Shown here piece after piece: positions 1-8,609 of a stretch of 64,000 nt of DNA. Below the pieces are notes generated by a model, which saw nothing but the letters and a program-made list of their open reading frames with translations, had not been told where the DNA came from and searched no databases. The DNA comes from Azospirillum humicireducens (GTDB lineage Bacteria > Pseudomonadota > Alphaproteobacteria > Azospirillales > Azospirillaceae). A program made the translations under genes and the position numbers. The stretch lies in assembly GCF_001639105.2 (NCBI RefSeq), contig NZ_CP028903.1:331683-395682 (forward strand). The letters are read 5' to 3'. How positions within the stretch are numbered: position 1 is the stretch's first letter; the number at the start of each line of letters is the position of its first letter.

Positions 1-62
1 CTCCGGACGTGAACATACCCGCGGCGGTTTCGTCACACCATGGCCGCCACGGATCTGTCCGG

Positions 63-3000
63 CTATTCCTTCGCGCCCGCCTCGCTCGCATCGTCGAGCA
101 GACCCAGCACGCCCTTGACCGGGATGCCGATCCAGCTGGGCCGGTTCGCCGCCTCGTAGCCGATCTCGTAGAAGGCCTTTTCCAGCAGGAACAGGGTCAG
201 CAGGCCGCGCGCAGCCTCGTCGCCGGTCCCATTCCCCGCCGGCCAGACCGGGCAGCCCTCGATGGCCGTGCGGTAGCCGTCGAGGAAGGAGTCGATGCTG
301 CGGCGCTCCCAGTCGCGGGCGGCGGCCAGCGCCGGGCTGTCACCGCTGTTGGCGCCCTCGCCGGCGCTGTCCAGACGGAACAGCGCCGCCCAGGCGGCAT
401 AATTGAAGGAGCGCAGCATGCCCGCCACGTCGCGCAGTGGGCTGGACTTGGCGCGGCGCTCCTCCAGCGTCTTCGCCGGCTCGCCTTCGAAGTCGAGGAT
501 GTACCAGTCGTTTTGCGCCCGCACGACCTGACCCAGGTGATAGTCGCCATGGATGCGGGTCTTGACGCCGTCGATCCGCATGCCGGCCAGCGCGTCGAGC
601 CGCGCCATCGCCTCGGTCCGGCGGGCCAGCAGCTGTTCGGCGTCGGTGCGTATGTCGGCCGGCAGACGGTCCAGCGTTCCGGGCAGGGCGGCGAAGGCGG
701 CCTCCGCCTGGGCGCGGGCGGCATCGGCCCAACCGGCCACATCCTCGGCCGAGATCGACTCCGGATCGAAGGCCGGCTTGCCGGTGGCCCGGGCCAGCGC
801 CCGGTGCAGTTCGGCTGTACGCTGCCCCAGCGTGGTCATCATCACCAGATGCATGCCGAAAGGCTCGCCCGATTCGGCGGCGTCCTCGGTGGTCCCGGCG
901 ACACCGAGGCGGATGTCCTCCAACTGGCGCTCCAGCTCCTCAACCGTGCTGGCCCAGCCGTCGCCCTGGTTGCGGACGAAGGCCTGCGCCACCGCCAACA
1001 CGGTGGGCGTGCCGTCGGCCGCCACCTGCTCGACCGTGCCCAGCAGGGCCGGGGTGTTGGCGAAGCCGACCTCCGTCAGGAAGCGGCCCATCTCGACCTC
1101 CGGATGCTCGCCCTCCACCAGCCGGCGCAGCACCTTCAGCACGATCTGGCTGTCGACCAGGACGGAGGTGTTGCTCTGCTCCACGCCCAGGCGCCGCACC
1201 TCGGCCTCATCCGACAGGTCGATGGCGGCCAGCGCGTCGGTGGCGGTGAAGCGGATGGCGTCCTCCCCGACGGTGGCCTTCAGCATGGCGCCGCGCCGCA
1301 AAGCCTCGATCAGGGCAAGCGCGAAGCTGTCGGCCTGCACCGCGTCATAGATGGCGCCGGTCCGGGGACCCCGCCGCACCTTGGCCAGCGTGTAGGGAAG
1401 CAGTGGCCAGCCGGTGCCGCCCGCCCCGCTCTCCCAGCTCATCGCCATCGGCAGGAAGTAGCTCTGGTCGGCGGTGTCGCCATCCACCCCAATTCCACTG
1501 AGGCCCACCTGCGTCCTGACCAGCATGAAACCATCGCCCGGTCCCGGCAGCTGGGCGGCCATGGTGACGTGCGAGCGGGTTATCCGGCGGTCCTTGGCGG
1601 AGAACCAGCGCTGCTTGGGCAGGAAAGCCTGCAGGACGTCGCGGCCCAGCTCGTCCGCCGCCTTGCCGGTGGTCAGGCTGTGCCAGCCGTCACGCACCAC
1701 CACGGTCAACAGGTCCGGCACCGGCTCCGGCGGCGTTTCGTGCCAGGTCGGCAGCTCCGCCTCCGCCGTCAGGGCGAACCAGTAGAAGCCGTAGGCCGGC
1801 AGCGTCAGCAGATAGGGAAGATCGCCGATCGGCGGGAAGACGGTGCGGCCCAGCAGTTCGACCGGGATGCGGCCCTTCCAGCTTTTCAGGTCCAGCTCCA
1901 CCGCCTGGGCCGAGCGCGACAGGTTGGCGACGCACAGCGCGATCTCCGACCCGCTTTCCGTCTCCAGGGAGCGGATATAGGCGAGGACCTTGCGGTTGCC
2001 GGGATAGAGCAGCGAGAAGCTGCCGCGGCCGAAGCTCTGACGCTGCTTGCGCACCGCCACCAGCCGCTTCATCCAGTTCAGCAGCGAGGAGGGGTTGCGC
2101 GCCTGCGCCTCCACATTGACGGCCATGAAGCCGTAGATCGGGTCGAGCACCGCCGGCAGGTAGAGCCGCGCCGGGTCGGCGCGCGAGAAGCCGCCATTGC
2201 GGTCGATCGACCATTGCATCGGCGTGCGCACGCCGTCGCGGTCGCCGAGATAGATGTTGTCGCCCATGCCGATCTCGTCGCCGTAATAGAGCACCGGCGT
2301 GCCGGGCATCGACATCAGCAGGCTGTTCAGCAGCTCGATCTTGCGGCGGTCGTTCTCCAGCAGAGGGGCGAGGCGGCGGCGGATGCCGAGGTTGATCCGC
2401 ATGCGCCGGTCGGCGGCGTAGAAGTTCCAGAGATAGTCGCGCTCGCTGTCGGTCACCATCTCCAGCGTCAACTCGTCATGGTTGCGCAGGAAGATGGCCC
2501 ATTGGCAGTCGGCCGGAATGTCGGGGGTCTGGCGCATGATGTCGGCGATGGGATGCCGGTCCTCCATCGCCACTGCCATGTAGATGCGCGGCATCAGCGG
2601 GAAGTGGAAGGACATGTGGCATTCGTCGCCGCCCCTCGAAGGATCGCCGAAATAGGGCAGCACGTCCTCCGGCCACTGGTTCGCCTCGGCCAACAGCATG
2701 CGGTCAGGATATTCGGCGTCGAGCGCGGCGCGGATCGCCTTCAGGACGTCGTGGGTCTCAGGCAGATTCTCGTTGTTGGTCCCCTCGCGCTCCTTCAGGT
2801 AGGGGATAGCGTCGAGCCGCAGCCCGTCCACCCCCATGTCCAGCCAGAAGCGCATGACCTTCAGCACCTCCTCCAGAACCTCGGGGTTGTCGAAGTTCAG
2901 GTCGGGCTGGTGCGAATAGAAGCGGTGCCAGTAATAGGCATTGGCGACCGGATCCCAGGTCCAATTGGATTTTTCCGTGTCGCAGAAGATGATGCGCGTG

Positions 3001-3425
3001 CCCTGGTACTTCTGGTCGCTGTCGGACCACACATAATAGTCGCGGTGGTTGGAGCCGGGAGGCGCCTCCCGCGCGCGCTGGAACCAGGGATGCTGGTCGG
3101 AGGTGTGGTTGATGACCAGTTCGGTGATCACCCTGAGGCCGCGGTTGTGGCATTCCTCCATGAAGCGCCGGAAATCCTCCAGGTTCCCGTAGGTCGGGTT
3201 GACCGAGGTGTAGTCGGCGATGTCATAGCCGTCGTCGCGCAGCGGCGATGGATAGAAGGGCAGAAGCCACACCGCCGTCACGCCCAGCTCCTGGATGTAA
3301 TCCAGCTTCTGGGTCAGGCCGGCGAAATCGCCGATGCCGTCATTGTCGGCGTCGAAGAACGCCTTGATGTGCAGTTGGTAGATGACGGCGTCCTTGTACC
3401 AGAGCCGGTCCTGCCGATCGATCAT
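63..3425 (-). CDS. treS: Trehalose synthase / maltokinase fusion (TreS-Mak)
   Basis: A two-domain enzyme of about 1120 residues. The N-terminal ~560 residues are a GH13 trehalose synthase (maltose to trehalose isomerase): the catalytic set is visible as Asp205 in GLRLDAIPYL, Glu247 in LLAEANQ and Asp317 in FLRNHDEL. The C-terminal half is a maltokinase-type aminoglycoside-phosphotransferase fold with the motifs IHGDYHLGQ and ILDFEGEP. The fusion links trehalose to maltose-1-phosphate, the GlgE route to alpha-glucan and osmoprotection. The start at 3425 (MIDRQDRLWYKD) is chosen because family homology begins there; a longer reading frame exists to 3614 but its first 63 residues look non-coding. 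Only 62 bases lie downstream, so the usual partners (glgE, glgB) may continue outside the window, but this is not visible. Confidence 0.95.
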   Translation of the reverse strand: MIDRQDRLWYKDAVIYQLHIKAFFDADNDGIGDFAGLTQKLDYIQELGVTAVWLLPFYPSPLRDDGYDIADYTSVNPTYGNLEDFRRFMEECHNRGLRVITELVINHTSDQHPWFQRAREAPPGSNHRDYYVWSDSDQKYQGTRIIFCDTEKSNWTWDPVANAYYWHRFYSHQPDLNFDNPEVLEEVLKVMRFWLDMGVDGLRLDAIPYLKEREGTNNENLPETHDVLKAIRAALDAEYPDRMLLAEANQWPEDVLPYFGDPSRGGDECHMSFHFPLMPRIYMAVAMEDRHPIADIMRQTPDIPADCQWAIFLRNHDELTLEMVTDSERDYLWNFYAADRRMRINLGIRRRLAPLLENDRRKIELLNSLLMSMPGTPVLYYGDEIGMGDNIYLGDRDGVRTPMQWSIDRNGGFSRADPARLYLPAVLDPIYGFMAVNVEAQARNPSSLLNWMKRLVAVRKQRQSFGRGSFSLLYPGNRKVLAYIRSLETESGSEIALCVANLSRSAQAVELDLKSWKGRIPVELLGRTVFPPIGDLPYLLTLPAYGFYWFALTAEAELPTWHETPPEPVPDLLTVVVRDGWHSLTTGKAADELGRDVLQAFLPKQRWFSAKDRRITRSHVTMAAQLPGPGDGFMLVRTQVGLSGIGVDGDTADQSYFLPMAMSWESGAGGTGWPLLPYTLAKVRRGPRTGAIYDAVQADSFALALIEALRRGAMLKATVGEDAIRFTATDALAAIDLSDEAEVRRLGVEQSNTSVLVDSQIVLKVLRRLVEGEHPEVEMGRFLTEVGFANTPALLGTVEQVAADGTPTVLAVAQAFVRNQGDGWASTVEELERQLEDIRLGVAGTTEDAAESGEPFGMHLVMMTTLGQRTAELHRALARATGKPAFDPESISAEDVAGWADAARAQAEAAFAALPGTLDRLPADIRTDAEQLLARRTEAMARLDALAGMRIDGVKTRIHGDYHLGQVVRAQNDWYILDFEGEPAKTLEERRAKSSPLRDVAGMLRSFNYAAWAALFRLDSAGEGANSGDSPALAAARDWERRSIDSFLDGYRTAIEGCPVWPAGNGTGDEAARGLLTLFLLEKAFYEIGYEAANRPSWIGIPVKGVLGLLDDASEAGAKE

Positions 3426-3708
3426 GGGTCCAGCACTTTCGAGAAGCGATTGACGGAACACGTGTCGCGGGAACACGGGACGGAAACAAGCCAACCGCTC
3501 GAAGGTTTCACCCGGCCAGCCATCAGGCAACCCCTGACTTCCGGATATGCTCGACGGCGAAAGCCAGGGGCCGCAACGGCCGGGAAGACGTCCGGGGCCG
3601 CGGTTCAAATGCACGGCAATCCGGATGGGACATGGATTGACGCCAAAGGGTTATCCGGGCAGGGTAGGATCACATAAAACTTTGCGCATAAGGCGTAACG
3701 GTTACATC

Positions 3709-4635
3709 ATGCTGAGTTCCTTCATCGTCGTGACCGGCGGCGATTCCCGCTACCATCCGCTGATCCGCGAGCTGATCGCCTCGCTGCGGGCTTTGAAGCC
3801 GGCGGCGGACTGCCCCGTCGGCGTGATCGATGCCGGGCTGACCGAGGAACAGATCGCGGAGTTGAAGGCGCAGGGCGCCGCGGTGGTGACGCCGCCCTGG
3901 CCGGTCAGCATTCCGGCGCACAAGCTGCGCAACCGCATTCACCTGAAGGCCAACCTCGCCAAGCTGCATCTGCCGACCTACTTCCCCGGCTACGACACGG
4001 TGATCTGGATCGACGCCGATGCCTGGGTGCAGGATTGGGAGGCGGTGGAAATGCTGAGGCGGGGGGCGGCGCTGAACCGTTTCGCCATCGTCGCCCAGTT
4101 CGGCCGCTTTTCGGAGACGGAGCTGCGGCTGGACTGGCTGTTCGGCCGCTTCGCCCGCGTGCGGTCCATCCTGTTCAAGAACTCCAGCCGCGCCGGCCTG
4201 ACGACGGCGGAATGCCGTGCGCTGGCGACCCGCCCGACGCTCAATGCCGGCGCCTATGCACTGAAGGCCGACGCGCCGCATTGGGAGGCGTTCCAGCGCT
4301 GGCAGAAGCGGGTGCTGCGCAAGGGCCGGCTGTTCACGTCGGACCAGCTGGCGATGGCCGGCGCCATCTATCTGGACGGGCTGCCGGTGGAACTGCTGCC
4401 GGAATGGTGCAATTACATCGGCCCCTGGCGCTTCGATCCGGAGCGGCGGGAGCTGGTGGAGTACTACCTGCCCAACCGCCGCCTCGGCATCGTCCACATG
4501 GCCGGCGAGGACGCCATGCGCGCCGACCCGGCGGTGCTGCGCCCGGTGCTGGACATGCAGGACCGCCCCCACCAGCTGAGCCTGCGCTATCCGGCCTGGA
4601 AAGCGGCGGCGGAACAGGTGACGGAGACTGCATGA
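3709..4635 (+). CDS. Glycosyltransferase-like protein (GT-A fold)
   Basis: A 308-residue cytosolic protein without signal peptide. It begins with a beta-strand typical of GT-A enzymes (SSFIVVTGGDSRY) and has the DxD-like metal-binding motif WIDADAW near residue 105, followed by LNAGAYAL and FTSDQLAMAG, the pattern seen in GT8 and related sugar transferases. Acceptor and donor cannot be told from sequence. The start at 3709 (MLSSFIVV) is preferred over the upstream in-frame ATG at 3547 because the residues before it overlap the divergent treS leader and look random. It stands alone between treS and an AT-rich islet; its ribosome-binding site is weak. Confidence 0.7.
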   Translation: MLSSFIVVTGGDSRYHPLIRELIASLRALKPAADCPVGVIDAGLTEEQIAELKAQGAAVVTPPWPVSIPAHKLRNRIHLKANLAKLHLPTYFPGYDTVIWIDADAWVQDWEAVEMLRRGAALNRFAIVAQFGRFSETELRLDWLFGRFARVRSILFKNSSRAGLTTAECRALATRPTLNAGAYALKADAPHWEAFQRWQKRVLRKGRLFTSDQLAMAGAIYLDGLPVELLPEWCNYIGPWRFDPERRELVEYYLPNRRLGIVHMAGEDAMRADPAVLRPVLDMQDRPHQLSLRYPAWKAAAEQVTETA

Positions 4636-4663
4636 TCCCCCGGCAGTCCGGGAAAATGCGCAG

Positions 4664-5260
4664 TCACGTCACTTTACTCACCCCCATCAGCCTGAGCTGA
4701 TTTCCCGTGATGAATTTGCTCATCTGGTAATAGAATTCCCAGGCATTGGTATTTGGATCACGAATACCAAATGTCGTAGCGTTTGCCGCAGCTTTTCCAG
4801 GCAGATTCATGTAAACGTTGGCATCGACAATGCCGTCGTCCAAACCCATACCTTCAAGAACACGCTTCTGCTTGATGCGTGGATTTTGCTGCCCGAACAT
4901 ATTGATGTGGGCGACACGGCGCGTACCGTCACCAGCCGGCGGAGCAATACCGAAACTGCAGCCGTCCATTTTGACGGTGAACATGAAATCGGCCAGATTT
5001 CCAACAACAATCTCGCAAGTTCCACTTTGTTTATACGGGCACCAGTAAGCAAGGATTTTACCTTTGCTTCGATCTGGAATCAAATTATATACGTTGATTT
5101 TCTTAATCCCCATCGGGAATTTTCCGAAGTAAGATCTACTTAACTGAAAATTGAAGAGAAATAGATTGAAATCAACGTTCGGGATGTTTGACGGCGCAAT
5201 CACAATATTGTTCTTCATGAATTTCAGAGGATTTTTTGCAAATTCTTCTTCCGGAGTCAT
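4664..5260 (-). CDS. Unknown 198-residue protein in an AT-rich islet
   Basis: I do not recognise this gene. The start at 5260 (MTPEEEFAKN) is well supported: the SD GAGGAAG lies 8 bases upstream. Codon use is AT-rich and quite unlike the flanking genes, suggesting acquisition by transfer. The protein is soluble, has no signal peptide when started here, and contains Cys101 in VKMDGCSFG and His118 in RRVAHIN. A GC...H spacing of 17 residues resembles the LSGC...H catalytic arrangement of CNF, BLF1 and CheD-type glutamine deamidases, but this is a pattern guess only. Two further Cys (74, 82) sit in WCPYKQSGTC. The gene converges on the glycosyltransferase gene and lies just downstream of a possible 20-residue secreted peptide ORF at 5280-5342. 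Confidence 0.7.
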   Translation of the reverse strand: MTPEEEFAKNPLKFMKNNIVIAPSNIPNVDFNLFLFNFQLSRSYFGKFPMGIKKINVYNLIPDRSKGKILAYWCPYKQSGTCEIVVGNLADFMFTVKMDGCSFGIAPPAGDGTRRVAHINMFGQQNPRIKQKRVLEGMGLDDGIVDANVYMNLPGKAAANATTFGIRDPNTNAWEFYYQMSKFITGNQLRLMGVSKVT

Positions 5261-5279
5261 TGATTCTTCTTCCTCAAAA

Positions 5280-5342
5280 TTAGAAATTTTCACCCGCACA
5301 AGCGATGAAGGCCGCGCAGAAAAGAACCACCCAAAGCTGCAT
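5280..5342 (-). CDS. Possible 20-residue lipoprotein-like leader ORF
   Basis: A very short frame on the minus strand starting MQLWVVLFC and ending ACAGENF. It reads like a lipoprotein signal peptide: hydrophobic core followed by the lipobox-like FIAC. It ends 19 bases before the ATG of the AT-rich unknown gene and is in a different frame. No good SD is visible. It may be an entericidin-like peptide, a translated leader, or the remains of a signal peptide once fused by frame to the downstream protein. Low confidence that it is expressed. Confidence 0.25.
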   Translation of the reverse strand: MQLWVVLFCAAFIACAGENF

Positions 5343-5409
5343 CCGATAGTGCCATAGCACAGATACGCTCGTCGCCTCTCCTCGATGCAAGTACCCGATG
5401 GTAAATTCT

Positions 5410-6894
5410 TCATCGACAATCGACCAGCCGCGCGAGATCCCGCACCGCAAGGTCGAGCGCACCCGGATCGTGGGCGGCAAACCCCAGAAGCAGGCCATTC
5501 CCGGCGGCGGTTCCGGAGTCCCGGTAATAGCCGGACAGGCAGGGCGTGGTCAGGCCGATGCGGGCCGCGCGCTGAGCCAGGACATGATCTGGACAGCCCG
5601 GTGGCAGGCGGAGCAGGACATGCAGGCCGGCCTCCCCGGCCTCGGCGGTGGCGAGACCTGCGAAGGCACCCGTGATGGCCTCGAGGAAGGCGGCGCGCTT
5701 GGCGGCATAGAGCGCGCGCATCGTGCGCAGATGCGAGGCGAAATGGCCGTCGGCCAGGAACCGGTACAGGGCCGCCTGCGGCACCACGCTGGTCCCGCCG
5801 TCGAAATGGCGGCGCGCGGCGTGCACCGGCTCGACCAGATCGGGCGGCACCACGACATAGCCGAGCCGCAGCGCCGGGAACATCACCTTGCTGAAGCTGC
5901 CGACATAGATGACACGCCCGGCACCGTCCAACCCCTGGAGAGCGGCCAGCGGCGGGCCGGCATAACGGAACTCGCTGTCGTAATCGTCCTCGACGATCCA
6001 GGCGTCTCGGGCCGCCGCCCAGTCCAGCAGGCGCAGGCGGCGCGCAAGGCTCATCGTCACGCCCAAGGGGAATTGGTGAGAGGGGGTGACCAGCGCCAGC
6101 CGGGCGCCGGCCCCTTGGGCCATGCCGGCGGCGACGTCGATCCCCTCCCCGTCCACCGGCACCGGGACCAGCCGCGCCCCGGCCCCCAGCAGGGCAGCGC
6201 GGTTGCCGGGCCAGCCCGGCTCCTCCACCCAGGCCTCATCGCCGGGGTCGAGCAGCAGTTGCGCCAACAACGCCAACCCCTGCTGCGCGCCGGACACGAT
6301 GACGACCTGCTCCGGTTCGCAACGGACGGCACGGACGGCACGCAGATAGGCGGCGATCTCCGCCCGCAACGGAGCGTGGCCGAGCGGATCCGGCTCGGTC
6401 GCCAGCGTCCGCCCGCCCTGGCGCCAGCAGCGGCCGAGAAGCTGCGCCCACAGGGCGAAGGGAAAGACGCCGAGGTCCGGCGTGCCGAGCGCGAAAGGCC
6501 GCCCCACCCGGTCGCGGGCAATGGCCGGCGCCTCGGCCAACACACGGCCACGGACGGACAGGCCGACACCCCGGCGGACCTCGTCGCGGGCGGGAATGCT
6601 GCCGGGCGCCGCATCGGGAAGGGAGGCGGCGACGAAGGTGCCGGCACCCACACGCCCGGTGACGTAACCCTCCGCCAGCAGCGTGTCATAGGCGGTCACC
6701 ACCGTGTTGCGCGACAGCCCCCAGTCGGCGGCGAGTGCCCGGCTGGGCGGCAGCCTTTCCCCCGGGCGCAGCCGGCCGTCCAGCACCGCCTGCCGCAGCG
6801 CGCGGTAGAGTTGGCGGTGCAGCGGCTCTGCCCCGGCCCGGTCGAGCGCCACCGGTCCAAGGCTGGAGAGAACCGGAGCTGCCGCGCGGGCCAT
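5410..6894 (-). CDS. MocR-family regulator (GntR HTH fused to aminotransferase fold)
   Basis: A 494-residue PLP-binding transcriptional regulator. Residues ~15-80 are a GntR winged helix (LHRQLYRALRQAVLDG, LPPSRALAADWGLSRNTVVTAYDTL); residues ~110-490 are a fold-type-I aminotransferase with the PLP lysine in YVGSFSKVMFPALRLGY. MocR/PdxR proteins sense PLP or an amine and usually control a divergent gene. The start at 6894 has the SD GGAGG 6 bases upstream; an upstream GTG/ATG frame at 6915 is less likely. The divergent neighbour is a pyridoxamine-phosphate-oxidase-like gene, which fits vitamin B6-linked regulation. A palindromic operator candidate lies between them. Confidence 0.9.
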   Translation of the reverse strand: MARAAAPVLSSLGPVALDRAGAEPLHRQLYRALRQAVLDGRLRPGERLPPSRALAADWGLSRNTVVTAYDTLLAEGYVTGRVGAGTFVAASLPDAAPGSIPARDEVRRGVGLSVRGRVLAEAPAIARDRVGRPFALGTPDLGVFPFALWAQLLGRCWRQGGRTLATEPDPLGHAPLRAEIAAYLRAVRAVRCEPEQVVIVSGAQQGLALLAQLLLDPGDEAWVEEPGWPGNRAALLGAGARLVPVPVDGEGIDVAAGMAQGAGARLALVTPSHQFPLGVTMSLARRLRLLDWAAARDAWIVEDDYDSEFRYAGPPLAALQGLDGAGRVIYVGSFSKVMFPALRLGYVVVPPDLVEPVHAARRHFDGGTSVVPQAALYRFLADGHFASHLRTMRALYAAKRAAFLEAITGAFAGLATAEAGEAGLHVLLRLPPGCPDHVLAQRAARIGLTTPCLSGYYRDSGTAAGNGLLLGFAAHDPGALDLAVRDLARLVDCR

Positions 6895-6922
6895 GGCGAT
6901 CCTCCAAAGGGACAAGCGAATT

Positions 6923-6950
6923 GGTCCCTATGGAATCGACATTCCGGACC
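6923..6950. promoter_or_regulatory. Nested inverted repeat, candidate MocR operator
   Basis: An inner perfect repeat GGAAT-CGAC-ATTCC (6932-6945) sits inside an outer pair GGTCC (6923-6927) and GGACC (6946-6950). The contexts AATTGGTCC and GGACCTTTTG resemble the direct/inverted GGTCC-type boxes reported upstream of MocR/PdxR targets. It lies 29 bases from the regulator start and 66 bases from the divergent gene start, where both promoters must be. Confidence 0.5.
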
Positions 6951-7015
6951 TTTTGAGACAACCATTTTGCCGGCCATTCTGGGGCATCGCAACAGTTCCG
7001 GCTCCGAGCACGCCC

Positions 7016-7690
7016 ATGACCAGCCTTCTCGCCGATACATCCGCCGCCACGTCTCCCACTGCGCTGGCACAGACGCCACGTACCCGGCCGGTTCGGCTGG
7101 GCGACCGCGGCAGCCATGACGTCGCCCTGATCCATGCCATCATCGACGAGGCGCCGATCTGCCACGTCGGCTTCGTCGATGACTCCATCAAGGGCCAGGG
7201 CACCCCCTCGCCCATGGTGATTCCGACGGTTCCCTGGCGCGTGGGCGACGAGTTGATGATCCACGGCGCCTCGTCCAGCCGGATGATCCGCCGGCTGCAG
7301 GAGGGGGGTGAGGCCTGCATCACGCTGTCGCTGATCGATGGCTGGGTGCTGGCGCGCTCGGCCTTCCATCACTCCGTCAATTACCGCTCGGTCATGCTGT
7401 TCGGCCGGCCGCGGCTGGTGTCGGAGGAGACGGAGAAGCGCGCCGCCCTCGATGCGCTGATGGAAAAGATCGAGCCGGGCCGCAGCGCCAAGGTGCGGGC
7501 GCCCAACGCGCAGGAACTGAAGGCGACCAGCGTTCTGGCCTTCCCGATTGCCGAGGCATCGGCCAAGCGGCGCTCCGGCCCGCCGTCCGACGATCCGGAG
7601 GATATGGCCCACCCGGTGTGGGCCGGCGTGGTGCCCCTGCGGCTGACCGCCGGCGAACCGGAACAGGATCCGGCCCAAGCCGCGGGCTGA
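7016..7690 (+). CDS. Pyridoxamine 5'-phosphate oxidase family, FMN-binding protein
   Basis: A 224-residue protein of the flavin-binding split-barrel family (Pyridox_ox_2 type): ICHVGFVDD, TPSPMVIPTVPWRVGDELMIHGASSSRM and ACITLSLIDGWVLARSAFHHSVNYRSVMLFG are the characteristic blocks. Such proteins bind FMN or act as nitroimidazole-type reductases; the substrate is not evident. The start at 7016 (MTSLLADTS) is preferred because homology begins shortly after and the reading frame further upstream runs through the divergent operator. It is divergent from the MocR regulator and followed by a strong terminator. Confidence 0.85.
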   Translation: MTSLLADTSAATSPTALAQTPRTRPVRLGDRGSHDVALIHAIIDEAPICHVGFVDDSIKGQGTPSPMVIPTVPWRVGDELMIHGASSSRMIRRLQEGGEACITLSLIDGWVLARSAFHHSVNYRSVMLFGRPRLVSEETEKRAALDALMEKIEPGRSAKVRAPNAQELKATSVLAFPIAEASAKRRSGPPSDDPEDMAHPVWAGVVPLRLTAGEPEQDPAQAAG

Positions 7691-7713
7691 GGCGCAGGCG
7701 AAGCTTGCAACCG

Positions 7714-7760
7714 AAAAAGAAAAAGGCCGCGACCGGGAAGCCCGGCGCGGCCTTTTTCTT
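7714..7760. terminator. Bidirectional rho-independent terminator
   Basis: GC-rich stem AAAAAGGCCGCG (7720-7731) paired with CGCGGCCTTTTT (7746-7757), with an inner CCGGG/CCCGG stem, A-tract on one side and T-tract on the other. It sits between the convergent oxidase-like and ompA-like genes and can serve both. Confidence 0.85.
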
Positions 7761-7827
7761 TGCGGTTTCTCCCGCAGGCGGGAAGGCCGTTCCGAAACCC
7801 CCGGAGCGGCCCCCTGCCCAACCGTCC

Positions 7828-8439
7828 TTAGGACGACGGAGCGTTCAGCAGGCGCGGCAGGATCTGCGCACGACGGTTGGACGGCTCACGCACGTTCGGG
7901 CCGGTCTGGACCAGCAGCTGGCTCTCGCCCTTGCCTTCGGTGGTGATGTTGGCAGCCTGGATGCCCTTGGCGACCAGAGCCTTCTTGACCGCGTCGGCAC
8001 GACGCAGCGACAGCTTCTGGTTGTAAGCCGGCGAGCCCGACGTGTCGGTGTGGCCGACGACGTGGATCTTGGCGCCACCGTTCTTCAGGATGGCCGACAC
8101 CGCGTCACCGATCACGCGATCGGCGGCCGGGGTGATGGTCGACTTATCCCAGTCGAAGAACACCAGATATTCGCTCTGAACCGCGGCGACGGCGGCCGGA
8201 GCCGGAGCGGCAGCGGCCGGCGGGCACGGATAGCTGCCCTGATGGATGACATAGCCGCCGCCGGAGGTGCGGGCGGCGACGCCTTCCTTGACCTGACCGT
8301 TCCAGCCGAGGACCGGGTTGCACCACTGGGTGCCCTTGCCGACCAGGCTCGCGTCCTGGGCATTGGCGGCAGCCGTCAGGCCGAAAGCGACGATGGCGGC
8401 CGGAATGGCAGCCAGACCCGCGCGAACAATAGTCTTCAT
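7828..8439 (-). CDS. OmpA-family peptidoglycan-binding protein
   Basis: A 203-residue exported protein. Residues 1-27 are a Sec signal peptide ending AAANAQ. The C-terminal half is an OmpA/Pal domain: EYLVFFDWDKSTITPAADRVI, VVGHTDTSGSPAYNQKLSLRRADAV and REPSNRRAQI include the Asp and Arg that bind diaminopimelate. There is no beta-barrel; the N-terminal part is a short linker with a GTQWCNP segment, so it is a periplasmic tether rather than a porin. The ATG at 8439 is chosen over a GTG at 8448 because GGGAG lies 8 bases before it. It is monocistronic and convergent with the oxidase-like gene. Confidence 0.88.
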   Translation of the reverse strand: MKTIVRAGLAAIPAAIVAFGLTAAANAQDASLVGKGTQWCNPVLGWNGQVKEGVAARTSGGGYVIHQGSYPCPPAAAAPAPAAVAAVQSEYLVFFDWDKSTITPAADRVIGDAVSAILKNGGAKIHVVGHTDTSGSPAYNQKLSLRRADAVKKALVAKGIQAANITTEGKGESQLLVQTGPNVREPSNRRAQILPRLLNAPSS

Positions 8440-8609
8440 TGTCTTCACTCCCTTCCAGAACCCTTCCCCATCAGAGTGCCTGCGGGGGATGAACCTATCA
8501 ATCGAAGCATCCGCCCATGTTCAAGCGCGGCGACGACCTTCCCAACATGTGGTGCCGGATTATGTTCCAGCACCTCAGCCGATTGGCCGAACCGTACCTG
8601 TTCTTGGAC

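Noticed and set aside
1-62. Start of a further minus-strand gene (ATG at 14-16)
   Set aside because: Only five codons are visible and no SD; cannot be supported.
9-3677. 1222-codon plus-strand frame opposite treS
   Set aside because: Codon-aligned antisense shadow of the trehalose synthase gene, rich in Arg/His/Gly as expected for GC-rich shadows.
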